The position numbers and the translations under genes are program-made. From the NCBI GenBank assembly GCA_030762175.1, contig CM060843.1:32336001-32400000 (forward strand): a stretch of DNA of 64,000 nt, given 5' to 3'. Below are positions 34,901 to 45,049 of this stretch, piece after piece. The notes beneath the pieces are model-generated. The model ran no database searches. It had not been told where the DNA came from and saw nothing but the letters and a program-made list of their open reading frames with translations. Positions within the stretch are counted from its first letter, which is position 1; each line of letters begins with the position of its first letter. Source of the DNA: Metallyticus violacea. Lineage: Eukaryota > Arthropoda > Insecta > Mantodea > Metallyticidae.

Positions 34901-36135
34901 CCTAGATAGGATTAAGGAAAAAAAAATTGACATTGCCCAGTTATTGGAAAGAATTGTACCAGGATTGCTTTTTGCAGATGATCTTATAATGGTGACAGTA
35001 ACTGTGATAGGATTGCAACATGCCATTGATGAAATTATTAGATATTGTGCAAAATGGGGCTTGAGGATAAATAGTAATAATCCAAGGATAATAGTATTTA
35101 AAAGAGAACAAAATTAAGAAAAGATGAAAGATGGTTTATAAATAGAAGCCCAATAGAGGTAGTGAAAGAATTTGACTGTTTGGGGATGAGATTTACGAGA
35201 ATGGAAGGTGGGGATCCAGTCTAAATGTGCACAAGAAAAAGGTAAATTAGCTATGAAAACTGTTAGAATATGCTTGTATAAAGTTACCACATTGTCAATG
35301 AAATGGCTGTGTTGAGTTGAAGATGATATATGTAGTGGAAATTTGGGGAGTGTCAAAGGGGTGGACAAAGATTGATGTAGTGCATAAAATGTTTTGCAGA
35401 GAGGTTCTGGATTTACCAAAAAGTTCACCAAGGGGAGTAAGTACAGTAGAATTAGAAAGAGTGGGAAGGAAAGGAATAATAGTGGAAAGAATTTTAAATA
35501 CTGGTATAGATGTTTAAAACTAGACAATAATGATGTACTAAAAGAATATCTTACATATCAAAAAGATGTATTGGGAAGAGAGTGTTGGTTTGGAGAGGTG
35601 GGAAAACTATTAGAAGAAATTGGAATGGGAGATGTATGGCTATTGGATGAAAACAGTGTTGATGGATTTTGGAAAGAAGTGAGACAGATGATAGAAGATA
35701 TAGAGAGGCAAGAGATCTGGGCTAGTTTAAAGGATAAAAATTCCTTAGATTTATATAAAGTAGTTAAAAAAAATTGGGGATGGGAGAAATATAGAGACAT
35801 TTGTAACCAATTTGGAAGAATAGGTTTTGCTGGGGTATTATTTTTTAAAAGGACTAAGGATAAATTGTAAAGAAGAATGCATTAGATGTGGGAAAGTGGA
35901 GTGTCAGTTCCATTGTTTAATTGAATTTGAAATGGTAAAAAGGTGAAGGTATAGAATCTGCAATGAAAAATGGGACAAATTAGAACAAGAAATAGTGGCA
36001 ACAAAATGTTATCAGAAGCGATAGTAGAGAAAATGATTAAGATAGGGGAATTTTCAGGAAATGTAAGGGATAAATGGAGAAGGTGTATAAAGAAAGACCT
36101 GAGGACAGATGCAGTGATGAAAATTAGTAATTCAT
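32000..36135 (+). mobile_element. APE-type LINE, copy 1 (~4 kb, degenerate)
   Basis: The plus strand shows a charged N-terminal region (32160-32600). An endonuclease-like start follows: VETWLDKDEKTGVEGYDYV (32670) and GRKLVQFCELNNLIMCNGLR (33060, like the EEP endonuclease segment). The RT region contains KKFKKKKATEIDGIPGEF (33925), QNLGLRQGRKLSPILFNLFT (34835) and LLFADDLIMV (34968, catalytic FADD). The C-terminal part has VEIWGVSKGWTKIDVVHKMF (35336) and a Cys-His knuckle-like CIRCGKVECQFHCL near 35880. It is interrupted by a SINE at 34432-34715 and by many stops. The 3' end is near 36135. Copies 2 and 3 of the same family lie at 50.0-54.2 and 54.9-57.3 kb. I do not assign the clade. Confidence 0.8.
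34432..34715 (-). mobile_element. tRNA-derived SINE (type 1) nested in LINE copy 1
   Basis: Minus-strand copy. Head: gtcggtcctggtggtgtagt; body as in the 44.5 kb copy; 3' tail is the T-run at about 34430-34439 on the plus strand. It is flanked by an 11 bp duplication, atggatgcatt, at 34421-34431 and 34716-34726. It splits the LINE frame between AFDTT-like (…aaagcatttgatacaac) and WMHWHI-like sequence, so it is younger than the LINE. Two open frames across it (34475-34681 and 34495-34731) are SINE sequence. Confidence 0.9.
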
Positions 36136-37006
36136 TTTAGGGGTCCTTTACCATACAAATAATCTGGTGGTTGGGATATGGGAGGGCCTCAGTTTTGGTG
36201 CTGCTGAGCTTTTGGAGATTTTCAACTCATAGTTAACACAGAACATTTTCTGAAGTCCACAGAAAGTTATCGCTTATACTGATGTATTTTATTACCAAAG
36301 CTAATTGCTACATTCTTCTTCACTTTCACTCTGACTTTAACCACCGTGAGTAGCGTCTTCCACATATTGCCATATTATGTCATCCTCAGTACCATTTAAG
36401 TATGAACAGGCAAGAGTCACTGTGAATCCAGAGACATCTGTGACCTGCATTATGATTTAATACATTATTGCAGTGGGTTGCAATTGTTTTATATCAAGTG
36501 AACTGCAAGCAAGCACTAAGCTCTTACAGAGAGGTCCAAAAAATTATGTAAAAGCAGGGACCACTGAGCATCACAATGCTAAAAGGCATGGAGAACCTGG
36601 TAAATGCTACAAATAAATTGACAGCAAAATTACAATTAGTTATAACATTCTAATATGCATGCCGAAAATTTATTTCAATAATCACTGAAATGAAAAACTA
36701 ACCATTTTTACTAACAGTAACAAAGATATTAGTTATCAAAACATATTCTGCAGTACTGAGTACAGCAGTACTCAGTGCAAAATTATTCCCCTGTTCGTCA
36801 AGCTGTATTCTCATATTTTACTGCTTTTCCTGTTGCTACAATATCACAACAGCAAGGGATGCCCAATTGATGAAATTTTGTGCAACTACAAAATAAAAAC
36901 ATTGACCTAATTGCATATAATTTTCTTAATATGCAAATTTAAGCTAATCCCCAGTTTTCAAAATGTAAAAACAGACAAAAGAACATGTTCTTATATTCAG
37001 GTAAAC
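36136..37006. other. Unassigned intron sequence
   Basis: No gene. A short hairpin occurs at 36755-36776 (actgagtac / gtactcagt, loop agca). Confidence 0.4.
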
Positions 37007-37019
37007 ACAGTAAAACATT

Positions 37020-37278
37020 AAAATGTAAATTGGAACTTGCAAAGGGAAGCTAATCATATTAATTGATATCATTGTATGATTCAGTTGAACTACACACTCT
37101 TAAAGCTTCACTTACTTTTCATTATTGCATGGAACCGGTTTCAAGAATATTTAGTTGAATTTTAGCCTGGCTGAAGATGGGAACTAAATGTTCTCGAAAC
37201 TGGTTCCATACAATTATGAAAAGTAAGTGAAGCTTTAAGAGAGTGTAGTTCAACTGAATCATACAATGATATCAATTA
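37020..37278. mobile_element. PLE family A foldback (259 bp, non-coding) with 13 bp target duplication
   Basis: Flanked by acagtaaaacatt at 37007-37019 and 37279-37291. It consists only of two inverted family A termini: minus-oriented 37020-37145, beginning aaaatgtaaattggaacttg, and plus-oriented 37145-37278. Each keeps the gtaagtgaagctttaagag block; the plus arm carries the hammerhead-like core. No coding part remains, yet the target duplication shows that it inserted as a unit. Confidence 0.9.
37167..37210 (+). ncRNA. Candidate hammerhead ribozyme core in PLE A foldback
   Basis: CTGAAGA at 37171-37177, stem II GGGAAC / GTTCTC, GAAA at 37196-37199, then CTGGTTCC. Stem III is slightly degraded compared with the 25.6 kb copy (CTGG in place of CCGG). 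Confidence 0.55.
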
Positions 37279-37291
37279 ACAGTAAAACATT

Positions 37292-37977
37292 TTAAGTTAC
37301 CTCATGTATCGACATCTATCCTTACAGTAAATATATGGTCAGCCTGTTGAAGGGATTAAGATCAATTTAAGGTGTTATATATGAATCAAATTTCGCAATG
37401 TTATGCAATGCTCAACATGTTTTCACTCCCTCCAAAAATCTTTTTATTACATGACTAAAAAAGAATAATGCAAAACAACATTATTTTGTTAGCTAGTATT
37501 GGGCACAAAGAACCAAATTTAGAAGGAACAAAGCAATATAGTTAATATCACCCAGAATTTATTAATTGAATAATGCATTGTAGAACAATATGTATAAAGG
37601 ACAATGTGTGAGTGAATAGCACATTCTCACATTCTCTAGCGATTGGAGCAGCTGCTGTTTAATTTCATGTTCAGGTTCGAAAATACATGGAAAATCAAGT
37701 GTTCAATTTCAGTGCTTACTTGCTTATTTGGGGTAAATACAACATTAAATTTTATGACACTTTTTCCAGAGGTATATTAGAAGAAATTATCACAAAGGTC
37801 TGTTTTAAAATGTAACATTTCTACTTATGGTGAATGATTATGAGCTCTTCTCCAACAGGAATTGTAGCAGTTTTCTGTTCCTATTGTACAGTGCTGGAAA
37901 AAATTGAGTGCAGAAAATATTTAATCACCACCTTGTTTTCAAGCACAGTTAACACATGTCGATATCACCAAGTATGT
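37292..37977. other. Unassigned intron sequence
   Basis: Nothing supportable. Confidence 0.3.
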
Positions 37978-38620
37978 TGCTCTATATAAGATGTGTAAAA
38001 AAGTGTCTTGCATGCAAGTAGAAGGGGCTCAGAGGTAAAGCACCTCCTTTGCGTGTTTGCAACAGTGGTTCAAATCTCAGGGTGAACATTTTTTTTTCCT
38101 TGACATTGATCTGTTGTCTAAAGTGCTATGGGATAAAGTGTTTCTCGCCCCTATTGTAATTTTGCAGATTACTGACTGTTTATATCAGTTAAAAAATGGC
38201 ATGGTAACCCTGTCCACTCATATTATTGCACTTCTGTACACAATCAATTCTCTGGCACAGCCTTTAGTTCTTGCTTGTATTGTAGCGCTGAAAGATGACA
38301 GTGAATTTAGGTAAATTTCCTTTATTGTACATGTTTGTTTTGATTGTATAATTGTGTTCTATTTTACCAAGAGAAGTCATCCATCTCTGCTCTTGTTGAT
38401 CTATACCAGATGTGTAAAAAGAGTACTTTTTATATAACAAGATGATGTTCTGAGGTAAGGGACAAACTTTTGAGTTTTGGCAACAGAGGCTCAAATCTTG
38501 GATCAACTTTTAGTAACATTGACCATATTACCTAAAATGAAATAAGTAGAAGTGTTTCTCATCCCCACTTTGAATTCTTATATATTAAATTGACACAGAT
38601 TTTCCACAATTTTCAGTTAT
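37978..38620 (+). repeat. Two diverged copies of a third tRNA-like SINE
   Basis: Copy a (about 37978-38200): agatgtgtaaaaaagtgtc, then tRNA-like ggggctcagaggtaaagcac and cagtggttcaaatctcagg (B-box), a T-run, and tgtttctcgcccctattg. Copy b (about 38397-38620): agatgtgtaaaaagagtac, gttctgaggtaagggacaaa, cagaggctcaaatcttgga, gtgtttctcatccccactt. They share module order ~420 bp apart, so either two insertions or a tandem duplication. Confidence 0.6.
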
Positions 38621-38879
38621 AGATTGCAAATTAGGTATTCATATATGTTGGATATATAGCTAATGTCTCCAAATACTGTCAATTGGGCCTGATTCAACTT
38701 TAATCTTTTTCTTTCTTTCCTTTTGTCAAGTGTACAGATTAGTACTCAGTCCTATGTTTACTGATAGAAGTAATCCATTGCTCTTCTTATCTTTAACAAA
38801 CAGTCACACATTTATTTCATTTCTAGTAATGGCGAAGGCCATTAATAAACATGCTGCTGTTCTCATTCTTATTTCAAAG

Positions 38880-39745
38880 GAGTATACAGCCACCAGAGCA
38901 GACAGTTTTTGTGACATTCCATCGTGAACAGCAAGGAGGTGGCAGAGACTTTATCAAAAAATGGGGCTGCTGTGAGGAAGAGTACATGCTATCCACATTT
39001 CTCTACGAGGATGAAGACAGACCTCTCTTGACAGAGGTTGAAAAATACCTCTTTTGAAGAGCCACTGAATATGGGACATTGTCTTTATGCCCAGATAGTG
39101 CATAGAATGTTAACAATCAAGTGTAAATGTGTAGCAGTTAAGGAAGATTTAAACAAAGCACACATAATTGACAGGTTGACATTTGCAAAGTTCTGTGAGA
39201 GCTTTGATTGGAGAGAAATCAGTTTCTCTGATGAGATTATGTGCTTGCCTCCTCTACTGCTTGTTTACAGGCTGAATTCTGGCCACTCATGTACATGAAT
39301 GTAGTGTGTTAGCCGTGGATATCTCAGGATGGAGAGGTATGCCAGAAACTGTTCATGGGCAGCTGAACAGTGGAGGCTATATCGAATCTTGGAACATGTT
39401 CTCCTTCCATCTGCCCAAGAACATTATCCTGAAGAAATTGCTACATTCCAACAGAATAACTGTTCAGTCTATACATCAACTAAGGCTCAGAAATGGCTTT
39501 CAGAGCACACAGACATCTGAAAACAGATACCCTGGCCTTCAAAATCACCAGATTTGAACCCAATATAAAATGTTTGGGCAAAAATCGAGAGGAGTCTCTC
39601 TTGAGGTCCATATGCACAAATGCTTTACAACTCTGGCATACCATAGAAAATACTTGGGAATCATTAGCATAGGACCTCAATTATTTTAGAAAGTTGGTGA
39701 ATTCTATGCCCAATATTGAGGGCAAAGATAGAAAATCACAGGAAC
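38880..39745 (+). pseudogene. Tc1-like transposase pseudogene
   Basis: Across several frames: YLF/LTEVEKY-type helical remnants near 39030, and KAHIIDRLTFAKFCESFDWR then EISFSDE (39155-39235; FSDE carries the first catalytic acid). VDISGW (39314) follows. Then come EEIATFQQNNCSVYTSTKAQ (39435-39490; the second Asp is replaced by Asn in QQNN) and WPSKSPDLNPI.NVWAKIE (39530-39585; DLNPIENVW-type third acidic region). Stops and frameshifts are common. Terminal inverted repeats were not located. Confidence 0.78.
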
Positions 39746-40110
39746 CACACAGAATATAAGCCCTTTTATTTTTTCCCTTTTTTTCTTTGTTCCTTATGTG
39801 TGGTTTTTTTTAAATGAGAAACAGGGATTCAAGTCTTTGTATAACTACATTTTCAACATTAATTCAATTTGGAATCGAACACAGTGAAACACACATTAAT
39901 AATCTCTAATGAGTCAAAATATTTAGAACATTCTTTATGGTTTCACTTACATAAATTTACTCGGATAATGTTTCCTAGGTCATTTATCCATATCATCAGC
40001 TGTTAAACAACTGTTGAATCAGTTGAACTACACACTCTTAAAGCTTCACTTACTTTTCATAAATGTATGGAACCAGTTTCCAGAACATTTTGTTCCCATC
40101 TTCAGCCATG

Positions 40111-41225
40111 CTAAGGTTCAACTGTCGGATCATTCGTTGAGCTGTGGGAATGTATATTCTGCTCTGGTGGCGGTGTGATAAACTTGTAGTTTATATTTTC
40201 ATCCCCGACAATGTCGAAGTTCATTATGCTGTCTTTGTATTTGTAGATGTAGATTTTCTCCCTGGTTGCTAATTCCATAGGTCCTTGTACTGATTTTAAT
40301 AATTTTGTTTTATTTATTATGTCGTGATTTTGTGTCCAAAAATGATATGCTACTGCTGATTTCTCTATTTGCTTGTACTTTATGTTCCTGAAATGTTCCT
40401 TTAACCGTGTGCCAATGTTTCTCTTTGTTTTCCCTATGTAGATTTTTTCACATTCTGCACAGTTTATTTTGTAAATACCTGATTTTTCTTCTTGTGGAAT
40501 ACTGTCATTAACATTATCTATCAGCAAATTTTGAACATTAAATCTATTAATTGGTGCCAACCTGATATTAAAATCTTTAAGAATATTCTGAAATTTTTTT
40601 TGTGGCCCATGGATATGTGAATTTTTTAAAAATAAGTTTATCTTTTTTTGCTGAAAGTGTTGTGGTTTCTTTGATATGTTTTTGTCTCTTGAATTTCTGC
40701 ACCTTTTTATGTACTAGTTCTTTTTTAAAACCATTTTTAACTGCTGTTTCTTCTATTTGTTTGTATTCTTTAAAATATTCTTCTTTGCTAATTTGTAGGT
40801 TAACTAGCCGGTGTGTTAAACTGTTAATTACTGCATGTTTGTGTGCTGTAGGGTTTAAACTGTCAGCTTTGATGTGATTATCTGCATGTGTATTCTTTCT
40901 GTATATTCCAAATTTAAGTTTTTCTTGGCATTTCATTATTTTAATATCCAGGAATGGCAGCATGTTATCTGTTTCTATTTCGTATGTAAATGAAATGTTT
41001 TTATCTTGAATATTTAGAAGTTTTAAGGCATCGTAAATGAGTTTTTTGTCAACTATGGCAAATATATCATCCACATATCTGTACCATACCTTAAATATGA
41101 ATGGAAACGCTGTGTTGATGTGTGTTTCAAATCTACTCATGAAGAGGTTAGCTAGAAATGGAGATAAGGGGCTGCTCATTGTAAGTCCTGCTTCTTGTTT
41201 ATAAAATTTTCCTTTAAAAGTGAAA
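40111..41225 (-). pseudogene. PLE A RT/GIY-YIG coding part, minus copy
   Basis: It reads GKFYKQEAGLTMSSPLSPFL (RT motif B, 41210-41150), VWYRYVDDIFAIVDKK with the YVDD catalytic box at 41066-41077, FLDIKIMKCQEKLKFGIYRK, and FKKFTYPWATKK (one His codon lost, then a one-base insertion causing a frameshift near 40605). After the shift: RFNVQNLLIDNVNDSIPQEE, GIYKINCAECEKIYIGKTKR (GIY-YIG endonuclease, 40490-40430), and an end at ...STNDPTVEP near 40111. The RT is 5'-truncated before motif B. A single frameshift and one codon loss separate it from an open reading frame over what remains, making it the youngest-looking PLE coding part here. Confidence 0.88.
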
Positions 41226-42047
41226 AAGGCTGACAGTTTAAACCCTACAGCACACAAACATGCAGTAATTAACAGTTTAACACACCGGCTAGTTAACCTA
41301 CAAATTAGCAAAGAAGAATATTTTAAAGAATACAAACAAATAGAAGAAACAGCAGTTAAAAATGGTTTTAAAAAAGAACTAGTACATAAAAAGGTGCAGA
41401 AATTCAAGAGACAAAAACATATCAAAGAAACCACAACACTTTCAGCAAAAAAAGATAAACTTATTTTTAAAAAATTCACATATCATCCATGGGCCACAAA
41501 AAAATTTCAAAATATTCTTAAAGATTTTAATATCAGGTTGGCACCGATTAATAGATTTAATGTTCAAAATTTGCTGATAGATAATGTTAATGACAGTATT
41601 CCACAAGAAGAAAAATCAGGTATTTACAAAATAAACTGTGCAGAATGTGAAAAAATCGACATAGGGAAAACAAAGAGAAACAATGGCACACGGTTAAAGG
41701 AACATTTCAGGAACATAAAGTACAAGCAAATAGAGAAATCAGCAGTAGCATATCATTTTTGGACACAAAATCACGACATAATAAATAAAACAAAATTATT
41801 AAAATCAGTACAAGGACCTACGGAATTAGCAACCTGGGAGAAAATCTACATCTATAAATACAAAGACAGCATAATGAACTTCGACATTGTCGGGGATGAA
41901 AACATAAACTACAGTTTATCACACCGCCACCAGAGCAGAATATACATTCCCACAGCTCAACGAATGATCCGACAGTTGAACCTTAGCATGGCTGAAGATG
42001 GGAACAAAATGTTCTGGAAACTGGTTCCATACATTTATGAAAAGTAA
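41220..42047 (+). pseudogene. PLE A GIY-YIG coding part, plus copy
   Basis: An uninterrupted 275-codon frame, but it starts after the RT active site (ADSLNPTAHKHAVINSLTHR), so RT function is absent. It includes YHPWATKKFQNILKDFNIRL and GIYKINCAECEKIDIGKTKR, where the YIG Tyr region reads KIDIG in place of KIYIG. A late frameshift (NYSLSHRHQSR in place of NYKFITPPPEQ) replaces the normal C-terminus and lets the frame run into terminus sequence. The initiating Met at the junction is accidental. Confidence 0.85.
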
Positions 42048-42214
42048 GTGAAGCTTTAAGAGTGTTTAGTTCAACTGAATCATACAATGATATCCATTAA
42101 TATGATTGGCTTCACTGTGTAAGTTCCAATTTACATTTAAGTAAACTGTTGAATCATTCGTAGAAGTTGGGTAGGTTGACTCTGGTGGTCTTGTGATAAA
42201 CTTGAATAAGTACT

Positions 42215-42484
42215 TTTTGTATGTAAATTATATGTAATCTGTCGTCTAACACACTCTTATGCTTCACTTCTTTTACTTTTATTCTTAAATACAGGGATTG
42301 GTTTCGAAGAGACTTAATTGAAGATGGAGAAGAGTCTCTTCGAAATCTATCCCACTGTATTTAAAAGTAAGTGAAGCATAAGAGTGTGTTAGACGACAGA
42401 TTAGATATATTACATTTAGCAAGCTTTACTGTGTGAGTTCCAACAGAATTTTTTAAAAATGTCATTTTTTTCGAAAGTTCTTAA
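42215..42484. mobile_element. PLE family B foldback (270 bp) with 13 bp target duplication
   Basis: Flanked by ttgaataagtact at 42202-42214 and 42485-42497. The left arm holds gtctaacacactcttatgct in minus orientation. The right arm holds gtaagtgaagcataagagtg, gttagacgacagattaga and tttactgtgtgagttcc. The centre is ttaattgaagatggagaaga / tctcttcgaaat. No coding sequence. It interrupts PLE C coding sequence. Confidence 0.9.
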
Positions 42485-43400
42485 TTGAATAAGTACTGTC
42501 TACTTCTGAGATGGTGAAATTCATAAGGTTTTTCTCATGTTTTTTATATCAATCCTTTCCCATATGTTTAGTTCTTTTGGTTGTTGAACAGATTTTGAGA
42601 ACTTGATGCCTTCTTCTATTTCATGGTTTGGTAAATACCAGATTTTTTCTCTTTAGTTCTGGAATCTGTTTCATTCAATTTCAATAAATTTTTTACACTG
42701 AATCGGTTTTGAGGTGCTAAGATGATATTGTACTGCTAGAAAATTTTTTGAAATTTCTTATTGGCTGACATTTAATAAGTGAACTTTTTAAAAGTTTTTT
42801 TCCCCTGATAAATTACTTAAAAGTTGTTTAATTATTTTTGGTTTCTGGAATCTTTTAATTTTTTAGTTAATCATTTGTTTGTAGAACCCATTGAATTTAG
42901 CTACTTCTATTATGTGCAGATATTCATTCTTGTATTCTTTGTTCCATGGTATATTTATTAGTCCGTTTGTCATGCTATTGAATGCTGCTTCCTTGTACGA
43001 TCTTGGATCGAAACCACAGACTTTGATATAAATGTCTGTATGGATATCCTTTCTGTACATGCCAAATTCTAGTTTATTATTACATTTTGTTATCTTCAAA
43101 TCCAGAATGGCAACATATTATTTCTTTTCATTTCGACACGAACTTAATTGTAGGTTCTTGTAGGTTTAAAAGTTTTAGTGCATCTTCCATATGTTTTTTT
43201 TGTTTATAACTGGAAACACATATCTGATCCAAACCTTAAAAATGTGAGGGAAAACCTTATTGATGTGCATCTCAAAATAGCCCATAAATAAATTGGCCAG
43301 GAAAGCTGATAACCCATTTTGTTTAAAGAATTTGTCCTCAAATATAACATTTTCTTTCTTTACAATAACAGCAAATAAATAGCACACATACACCATAGAG

Positions 43401-43704
43401 TAAACTTAGTGCAATAGAACATAATTACATGAATATATCAAGTTGAATATATGAATAATTTCATTAATAAAAATAATACATGAATCTTCTCAAATATACC
43501 GAATCTACAGTTTAGCATGCTGGCACTGCACTATTTCTACAACAGAAAGAACCCCTCTCTGTTTATATACTAATGTAATTTATTGTTCAAGTCAAAAGGT
43601 TAGGTTTCATAATAGATTTATGTATTTCTGTGAAGAATACTTTTTGACCTATTCCCTAATATTTATTTTACATTATAACATAATATATTGTTTCTTATCT
43701 GGAT
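43401..43704. other. Unassigned intron sequence
   Basis: No recognised feature between PLE C and the MITE-like element. Confidence 0.3.
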
Positions 43705-44040
43705 ATATACAGAGTGAGGCATTTTGTCATGGCCATTTTACTCCGAAACGAAGAGGAAAATCAAAGAATATTTTAGAAAAAATTTGAAGTATTCTTATGG
43801 AGACATAAGATAGCAAACTTAACTCGTCCTTGAAATGTCATTCTCAAGGTCATTTCAAGATCTTTTTTTTCCATATGGAATGGCGTATTTTTTCCCACGA
43901 ATAAAAAGAGCATTTCAAGGATGAGTCAAGGCTGCTTCCTTATATCCCCTTGAGAGTAATTCAAATTTTGTATGAAGCACTTTTTGATTTTCCCCTTCAT
44001 TTCGGAGTAAAATAGCCATGACGATATAAATGCCTCCCCG
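43705..44040. mobile_element. MITE-like element with ~50 bp terminal inverted repeats
   Basis: The left end gaggcattttgtcatggcca...tttactccgaaacgaag (43712-43765) and the right end cttcatttcggagtaaaata...catgacgatataaatgcctc (43995-44036) are inverted copies. Internal sub-repeats also mirror each other (actcgtccttgaaatg near 43818; catttcaaggatgagtc near 43910). About 330 bp, non-coding. The flanking duplication is not clear, so the superfamily is unassigned. Confidence 0.75.
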
Positions 44041-44099
44041 TGCGTGCGCATGTGTGTATAACAATAATTGGAAAAGCAGAAAAGGATAAAACACTGAGA

Positions 44100-44779
44100 A
44101 AAAGTCACAGATTAGTAATCACTATATTTCGAGCTGCTTGAGTTCTTCTATGGCAAAAGGACAAGTGAAGGTGATTAAAATAAACAATAAATATAAAAGG
44201 TAACATTATGCATGGAAACAGATGAAACAAGCAACAAGAGTGTGTGGGAGGGGAAAAAAATGTAACATTTAAACCCAATGGTATATGCGCTTTATGTAAA
44301 AATATAGTTGCCATTTCTCTATCTCTGAGTAAATTTTCAGAGCTATGAGTAGGTAACACATCAATAAGCATTAAATTAAAAGCATCATCAAAATCCATAC
44401 AATGAGATAAGGCATGTTGGGCAATTGGCAAGGGAGACTTGGTTTTAAAAGAACGTCTATGATTGTTCATGTGGAGCGAAACAACAGAGTCGGTCCCGGT
44501 GGTGTAGTGGTTACCATACTTGCCTCCTACACCCAAGATCGCGGGTTCAAACCCGGCCAGGACCGATGGATTTTTTTTGGGGGGTGTAAAATCCTAAGTA
44601 TGGCTTCCTTCGGAAGGGAAGTAAAGCCGTGGGTCCCGTGTCGTACATTTACGGTACGAAAAAGAACCTCAAGCCTGAAAGCTAGGCCTCTGAGAAAAAT
44701 TTGTCGGCCGTTTCACGCCCTGAGTTGAATGGGACGCTGATGATCTGAGCTGTTAAAGAGCGTCCATAAATAAATCATT

Positions 44780-44815
<36 letters not shown>

Positions 44816-44985
44816 AGTAGAAGTTAAACCAATATAAAATGCTATGCAAAGCTTGCAAGATAACATATATAACAGAATGAGTGCGTACATGTGTGTCTCA
44901 GTTGAAACATAACACATGTTCACACTACCTGAGCTTTGTGAACTTTATGCGCTTCCATGAGGCCAAAGCAATACTTGTACATTAT
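44100..44985 (-). pseudogene. PLE family E GIY-YIG domain split by a SINE
   Basis: On the minus strand, VIY.LSCKLCIAFYIGLTST (44900-44815) is directly continued, across the SINE, by VSLHMNNHRRSFKTKSPLPI (44484-44425), then AQHALSHCMDFDDAFNLMLI and LPTHSSENLLRDREMATIFL. This gives the V.Y...C..C..FYIG...R...H order of a GIY-YIG endonuclease C-terminal to an RT. It is a PLE family clearly different from A-D. The RT part was not recovered. Confidence 0.68.
44488..44814 (+). mobile_element. tRNA-derived SINE (type 1), youngest-looking copy
   Basis: Head gtcggtcccggtggtgtagt, then gtggttaccatacttgcc (A-box region) and gcgggttcaaacccgg (B-box), with 5' and 3' ends that could pair as an acceptor stem (ggtcc/ggacc). 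Body aaatcctaagtatggcttcc, gggtcccgtgtcgtacattt, aaaagaacctcaagcctgaa. It ends in 34 consecutive A (44781-44814). It interrupts the GIY-YIG codons of PLE E. This is a SINE, not a functional tRNA gene: the anticodon arm is poor and a body plus poly(A) follows. Confidence 0.9.
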
Positions 44986-45049
44986 CCCATGCACATTCAT
45001 TTTTTCTAGCAGTGTAAAAGATAGATAAATAGATAAATACAGAGGGTTT

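Larger units (their letters stand above)
40022..42143. mobile_element. PLE family A inverted pair (~850 bp arms), 13 bp target duplication
   Basis: Flanked by aactgttgaatca at 40009-40021 and 42144-42156. Two near-identical family A copies sit head to head: minus copy 40022-41224 and plus copy 41225-42143. Arms 40022-40867 and 41233-42085 are reverse complements with few differences; about 365 bp of extra RT sequence belongs only to the minus copy. Its insertion point is the stop-codon region of PLE C. Confidence 0.9.
39865..43400 (-). mobile_element. PLE family C, minus strand, split by two younger PLE insertions
   Basis: Read on the minus strand: a frame at 43396-43175 with FEDKFFKQNGLSAFLANLFM, where the active site region reads WIRYV-FPV because the DDI codons are missing (43210-43225). 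Next is LEFGMYRKDIHTDIYIKV (43099-42863), then NRFSVKNLLKLNE and SGIYQT (42640s, most of GIY-YIG deleted). Then come QQPKELNIWERIDIKNMRK and FITRPPESTYPTSTNDST (42190-42145) with a stop. The terminus continues across the insertion at 40009 down to cactgtgttcgattcc near 39870. Insertions at 40022-42143 and 42215-42484 each have 13 bp duplications of this element's own sequence. Confidence 0.8.

Noticed and set aside
35114..35527. 137-codon minus-strand frame
   Set aside because: Antisense of LINE copy 1 coding sequence; low-complexity Leu/Ser/Phe composition.
40602..40877. 91-codon plus frame over the PLE A minus copy
   Set aside because: Antisense; the real coding content is on the minus strand.
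44490..44570. Possible tRNA gene
   Set aside because: B-box is good but the anticodon arm is poor, and the segment continues into a SINE body and poly(A) shared with two other copies.
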